Assembly (NCBI GenBank): GCA_004173185.1
Contig: SEFZ01000006.1
Location: 62,001-126,000 of the forward strand
Direction of reading: 5' to 3'
Source: Sphingomonadales bacterium
GTDB taxonomy: Bacteria > Pseudomonadota > Alphaproteobacteria > Sphingomonadales > Sphingomonadaceae
Length of the DNA stretch: 64,000 bases
A program made the position numbers and the translations under genes. Each line of letters opens with the position of its first letter. The first letter of the stretch is position 1. A model generated the notes under the pieces. That model ran no database searches and was not told the DNA's origin. It worked only from the letters and a program-made list of their open reading frames with translations. Positions 60,685 through 64,000 of this stretch are shown piece after piece.

Positions 60685-62976
60685 TCAGAACTTGATCGTG
60701 CCTTCGATCGCCAGCGAACGATACTCGTCCATGCCATAGATCGCGCGGGCGACGCCCGTGATCGAGGCCGGGAAGCGAAGCGATGCAGCCGCGGTCTTCT
60801 TGTTGGTCAGGTTGCGGCCGACAAGTGCGACGTTCCACTTGTCGTTGGTGCCGCCCAGCTGGATGCGCCCGTCGATCTTGGCCCATCCTTCCTGCTTGCC
60901 CCAGATCGGATTATAGCCGTCCGCGATGAAGTAGCTTGAGCGGAACAGCGTGTTCGCGCTGACCAGGAAGTTCAGGCTGTCGCTGACGTCGCGCTCGAAG
61001 CGGAACCCGATATTGCCGCTCCATTTCGGCGCGAATTGCAGCGGCGTGCCCTTCAAATTATGTGCCGCGATGCTGACCGGATCGGCCGAGTTGCACTGCG
61101 CCAGCGTTTCCAGGCTGAGACAAGGGGCACCCGGATAATCGTCGAACTTCGCATCGAGGTAAGCAAGCGAGCCGTTGAGCTGCAGGCCCGTCGTCACCAG
61201 CCACTGCGCCTCCGCCTCGAAGCCCGTTGACGATGCGATCGCGGCATTGCGCGTGAAGAAGGTGCGGCGATCGGGATCGTAAGATGATTGCTGGAGATCC
61301 GTGAACTTGGTCTTGAAGACCGAGAGGTTGAAGATCGCGCGGCCGCCGGCCAGCGTGGTCTTCATGCCGGCTTCATAATTGGTCGAGCGCTCCGGCTTGA
61401 ACTGGAAGCCGGCGGGCGTGACGTTATAGGTGTTCGACACGAACCCGCCCGATTTCGATCCGCGGCCATAGGTCGCGTAGAACATGATGTCCTTCGAAGC
61501 ATCGAACTGCAGCGTCGCCGAAGGATCGATATAATCCTCGTTCAGCCGCCCGCTCACCGCTGGCCCGATCGCATTGAACACGGCGCCCGAATCGGTTCGC
61601 GACGTGAAATCGCCATGCTTGGTGGTGTTCGAATAGCGCACGCCGGCGATCGCACGGATCGTATCCGCCAGCCGCAACGTGCCCTGCCCGAAGATCGAGT
61701 AAGACCAGCTGGTCTGCTGGAAGTCGGTCGATTGCGCGCCGGTGATCGTGTTGGCCGCGCCCAGATTCTGGTAATAGCTATCCTGGTGGAGATGATAATC
61801 GGCCGTGTCGAAATAGGCGCCGACGACATATTCCAGCGTGCCGCCGGTTGGCGATGACAGCCGAACTTCCTGTGAATATTGATCGAATGCCTCCGGGAAG
61901 CCATTGGCATAACGACGGTTTGCACCGCCCGCCGGGATGGTCCGATCGGGGCTGAACTCATCATAGGCGCTGAGGCGAACGGTCGTGAAATGCGACCAGC
62001 CGGTGATCGAGGTCAGCGTGTGATCGCCCAGCGCGAAGTTGGCCGTCAGCGCGACATTGGTGCTCTTGATCCCGCTCTGCTCGGGGATCGGCGCGGGGCC
62101 ATAGGGGTTCGCTACGTAGCGCGTATCGGTGAAGTCCGTCTTCTCGGTCAGCGAGCCCGAATGGGTGATGCCGCCCATCAAACGGTGCCGGCCATATTCG
62201 GCCTTCAGGGTGATATCGGTGCCGACGCTCGGCTCCCAGCGCAGTGTGCCGCGCAGCAGCTCCTGATCCAGCTCGGGATCGGAGCGGCCGGTCGCGAGGT
62301 TCTTGAGCCAGCCTTGTTGCCGCACGAACTTGCCCGAAACGCGCGCGCTCAGCGTGTCGCTCAGCGGTCCGCTGACGAAGCCGGTAAACTCATAGCCCTT
62401 GCGATCGAAATTATAGGCGCCGGATAGCGAGCCCCGCAGCGTCTTAGTCGGCCGCGCAGAGATCAGGCTGATTGCGCCAGCAGCCGTGTTGCGACCGAAC
62501 AGCGCACCCTGAGGCCCACGCAGGACCTCGACGCGTTCAAGATCGAAGAACGGCGCGGAAAATTGCGCGCCGCGGCCACCATAGATGCCGTCCAGATAAA
62601 CCGACACTTCCTGGTCGAACGCCACGTTGTTCGGGCCCGAGCCGAAGCCGCGGATATAAACCACCGGGTTCACGCCCGAGTTCAGGATCGCCATGTTGGG
62701 CACATAGCCCTGGAGACTGCGCAGATCGGTGATCTGGCGCTCGGTGAGATCCTCGCCCGCGATGGCCGCGATCGAAACTGGCACGTCCTGCAGACGCTGC
62801 TCGCGCTTGGTGGCCGTAACAACGATCTCGGCGAGCGTGTCACGCGAATCATCCAGCGCAGCCGGTTCGGCGGGCGCGTCCTGCGCCATTGCCGGAACTG
62901 CAGACATAGCGATGCCGACGGCCATTAGCCCGGCGATTATCCGAGTCGTGGAATTCCGTTCGATATGGGTGCGCAT
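60685..62976 (-). CDS. TonB-dependent receptor next to the BVMO gene
   Basis: A 763-residue outer-membrane receptor with a signal peptide (IIAGLMAVGIAMSAVPAMAQ). The TonB box is AEIVVTATKREQRLQDVPVS, typical of the large sphingomonad receptor group used for steroid, terpenoid or aromatic substrates, and the plug has ERVEVLRGPQGALFGRNTAA. The last strand is YRSLAIEGTIKF. ATG 62976 follows GGAGAGGGG. No STN domain is present. It is in line with the monooxygenase gene and possibly under the TGCAA-rich region upstream. Confidence 0.93.
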   Translation of the reverse strand: MRTHIERNSTTRIIAGLMAVGIAMSAVPAMAQDAPAEPAALDDSRDTLAEIVVTATKREQRLQDVPVSIAAIAGEDLTERQITDLRSLQGYVPNMAILNSGVNPVVYIRGFGSGPNNVAFDQEVSVYLDGIYGGRGAQFSAPFFDLERVEVLRGPQGALFGRNTAAGAISLISARPTKTLRGSLSGAYNFDRKGYEFTGFVSGPLSDTLSARVSGKFVRQQGWLKNLATGRSDPELDQELLRGTLRWEPSVGTDITLKAEYGRHRLMGGITHSGSLTEKTDFTDTRYVANPYGPAPIPEQSGIKSTNVALTANFALGDHTLTSITGWSHFTTVRLSAYDEFSPDRTIPAGGANRRYANGFPEAFDQYSQEVRLSSPTGGTLEYVVGAYFDTADYHLHQDSYYQNLGAANTITGAQSTDFQQTSWSYSIFGQGTLRLADTIRAIAGVRYSNTTKHGDFTSRTDSGAVFNAIGPAVSGRLNEDYIDPSATLQFDASKDIMFYATYGRGSKSGGFVSNTYNVTPAGFQFKPERSTNYEAGMKTTLAGGRAIFNLSVFKTKFTDLQQSSYDPDRRTFFTRNAAIASSTGFEAEAQWLVTTGLQLNGSLAYLDAKFDDYPGAPCLSLETLAQCNSADPVSIAAHNLKGTPLQFAPKWSGNIGFRFERDVSDSLNFLVSANTLFRSSYFIADGYNPIWGKQEGWAKIDGRIQLGGTNDKWNVALVGRNLTNKKTAAASLRFPASITGVARAIYGMDEYRSLAIEGTIKF

Positions 62977-63324
62977 TAAATCCCCTCTCCTGTATCTGGC
63001 CGCCGCACTTCTAGGTGCGCGCTGTGCCATGGACACGCCGATATCATTTATCGGCCCATTATGAGACCATAATTGCATGCAGATTGCAAACGCATTGGAT
63101 GCAAGATTGCGCCTTAGCGGCCATTCTGCCGCATTATCGTGCCTTTACGCGCTGATTTGCAGACTTGTTCCGTGCTCGCCAATTACGAATGAATGCAATT
63201 TGTGGATTCAATGCAACAGGTGGCGAGGAAAGGACGCGCCAGTGTCAGCGGCCGGGGCCGCGTGACCGGCGCCGCGAGGCTTGTCGGCACGCCCGAGGCT
63301 TTATCTCGCCAGCGCCGCCGCCCG
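62977..63324. promoter_or_regulatory. Upstream region of the TonB receptor with clustered TGCAA dyads
   Basis: No gene is supported in this 348-base gap. TTGCA or TGCAA occurs at 63073-63077, 63085-63089, 63100-63104, 63194-63198 and 63212-63216. Within this, TTGC-N9-GCAA (63073-63089) and TTGCA-N11-TGCAA (63084-63104) are overlapping inverted repeats. They lie 95-240 bases upstream of the receptor start and may be regulator sites. The right third (about 63250-63324) belongs to the end of the MFS gene's 3' flank and has no signal I recognise. Confidence 0.4.
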
Positions 63325-64000
63325 CTATGTGGCAGGAATCGCGCTGGTCATTGACGACGGGCTGCCGATCGGCTGACCGGCCAGGCGGACGGCAAGCGCC
63401 TGCGCCGCCCTTCGTCCGGTGACCAGCAACGTAAGCGCCACCACCATCGCCAGGGCGGACGTCACCGCCAGCGCCTTGCCAATACCCATCGGTCCGCCAA
63501 ACACATTATCGGAGAGCAGCGCGGTAAGCGTCGGAGCAAAGCCAAGCCCCGCCAGATTGACCGTCGCGCCAAACAGCGCCGCCATCAGCCCGCGCATCCG
63601 GTTTGGCGCGAGCGACTGGACGATCGTCGCCTGCAATCCGCCCACCAAACTGGCAGCAAAGATCCCGCCGACGAACAACAGGATCGCCAGCATTGTATTG
63701 CCGAGCAGATAGGCTGCGATGAAGCATGGCGCCTGCAACATCGCCGCCCCGATCGAAACCAGAACCGGCGCATCGCTGCGCCCACGCTTCGCCAATGCGT
63801 CAGACAGCGCGCCGCCGATCAGGATCGCCGCAGTACCGCCCAATCCATAGCCAAGGCCAAACACCATGCCGACATCCCCTGCAGTCAGGCCATGCAGCCG
63901 CATGAAATAGGCAGGCCCCCAGAGCTGGAACGCATAGCCGCTCACCGCGAACGCCCCGAAGCCCAGGAACATCGGCAGGATCGCGCGCTTATTCTCGCCA
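63325..64000 (-). CDS. MFS transporter, 5' end outside the window
   Basis: The visible 224 codons are the C-terminal half of a major-facilitator protein; the frame stays open to the window edge (AENKRAILPMFLGFGAFAVS at its left end), so the start lies beyond 64000. Six or more helices are visible, with GMVFGLGYGLGGTAAILIGG and the loop GALSDALAKRGRSDAPVLVS. It points the same way as the TonB receptor and monooxygenase genes, but 348 bases separate them. The substrate is unknown. Confidence 0.85.
   Translation of the reverse strand, partial: GENKRAILPMFLGFGAFAVSGYAFQLWGPAYFMRLHGLTAGDVGMVFGLGYGLGGTAAILIGGALSDALAKRGRSDAPVLVSIGAAMLQAPCFIAAYLLGNTMLAILLFVGGIFAASLVGGLQATIVQSLAPNRMRGLMAALFGATVNLAGLGFAPTLTALLSDNVFGGPMGIGKALAVTSALAMVVALTLLVTGRRAAQALAVRLAGQPIGSPSSMTSAIPAT

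Overview
The window comes from a high-GC alphaproteobacterium of the Sphingomonadaceae, most likely Sphingomonas sensu lato. Three things point there: four large TonB-dependent receptors in 64 kb, one of them paired with a FecI/FecR-type sigma/anti-sigma couple; a GGAAC-N17-GTT promoter typical of the alphaproteobacterial general stress sigma factor EcfG; and the codon use and gene content. This is inference, because no rRNA or tRNA gene is present. I see no CRISPR array and no complete mobile element. The only mobile DNA is a 5' fragment of an IS5-family transposase.

Left part (1-11.7 kb): mostly housekeeping. It holds the end of a PQQ-type sugar dehydrogenase, two tandem paralogous secreted proteins, a PHA-system protein with a VOC protein, lnt, metK with an ordinary terminator, secreted proteins of unknown function, a large-subunit katE catalase, an NADP-type gdhA and trmB. 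Metal block (11.7-16.3 kb): two Tat-exported ferritin-like proteins (one a lipoprotein) read into an Nramp transporter (mntH) and a 37-residue membrane peptide. They diverge from a Crp/Fnr-type regulator across a region with two palindromes. Next (16.3-22.8 kb): fecR-fecI, divergent from an STN-domain TonB receptor that is followed at once by gamma-glutamyltransferase.

Cobalamin block (23.1-34.8 kb): eleven co-directional genes, most with overlapping ends: btuB, cobD, cobO, btuF, btuC, btuD, cbiB, cobQ, cobT, cobS, cobC. They lie behind a cobalamin riboswitch, with cobU/cobP divergent. Corrin-ring genes are absent, so the block looks like B12 uptake, corrinoid salvage and nucleotide-loop assembly.

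Catabolic block 1 (34.9-44 kb): a tannase/feruloyl-esterase-like enzyme, a spinster-type MFS transporter, acetoacetyl-CoA synthetase and a TonB receptor, all divergent from an AraC regulator. The shared promoter region carries repeated CGGACA boxes. Osmoprotection block (44.4-52.4 kb): ectABCD-ask plus two MFS transporters, divergent from a MarR/EctR regulator with a palindromic operator between them. Sulfide block (52.5-55 kb): BigR-type repressor, BLH-type metallo-hydrolase, rhodanese-DUF2892 and TSUP exporter, with two identical-arm operators in a 69-bp divergent promoter. Right end (55.4-64 kb): an FAD/NAD(P)-binding protein with a DUF1543 partner, a small stress-type protein behind an EcfG-like promoter, a carboxylesterase, a Baeyer-Villiger-type monooxygenase with its own TonB receptor, and a truncated MFS gene.

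The most interesting points are the metal block with its unrecognised micropeptide and palindromes, the transporters attached to the ectoine operon, the receptor-GGT pair, the AraC-box cluster and the symmetric BigR operators. I found no clearly new defence or mobile system.
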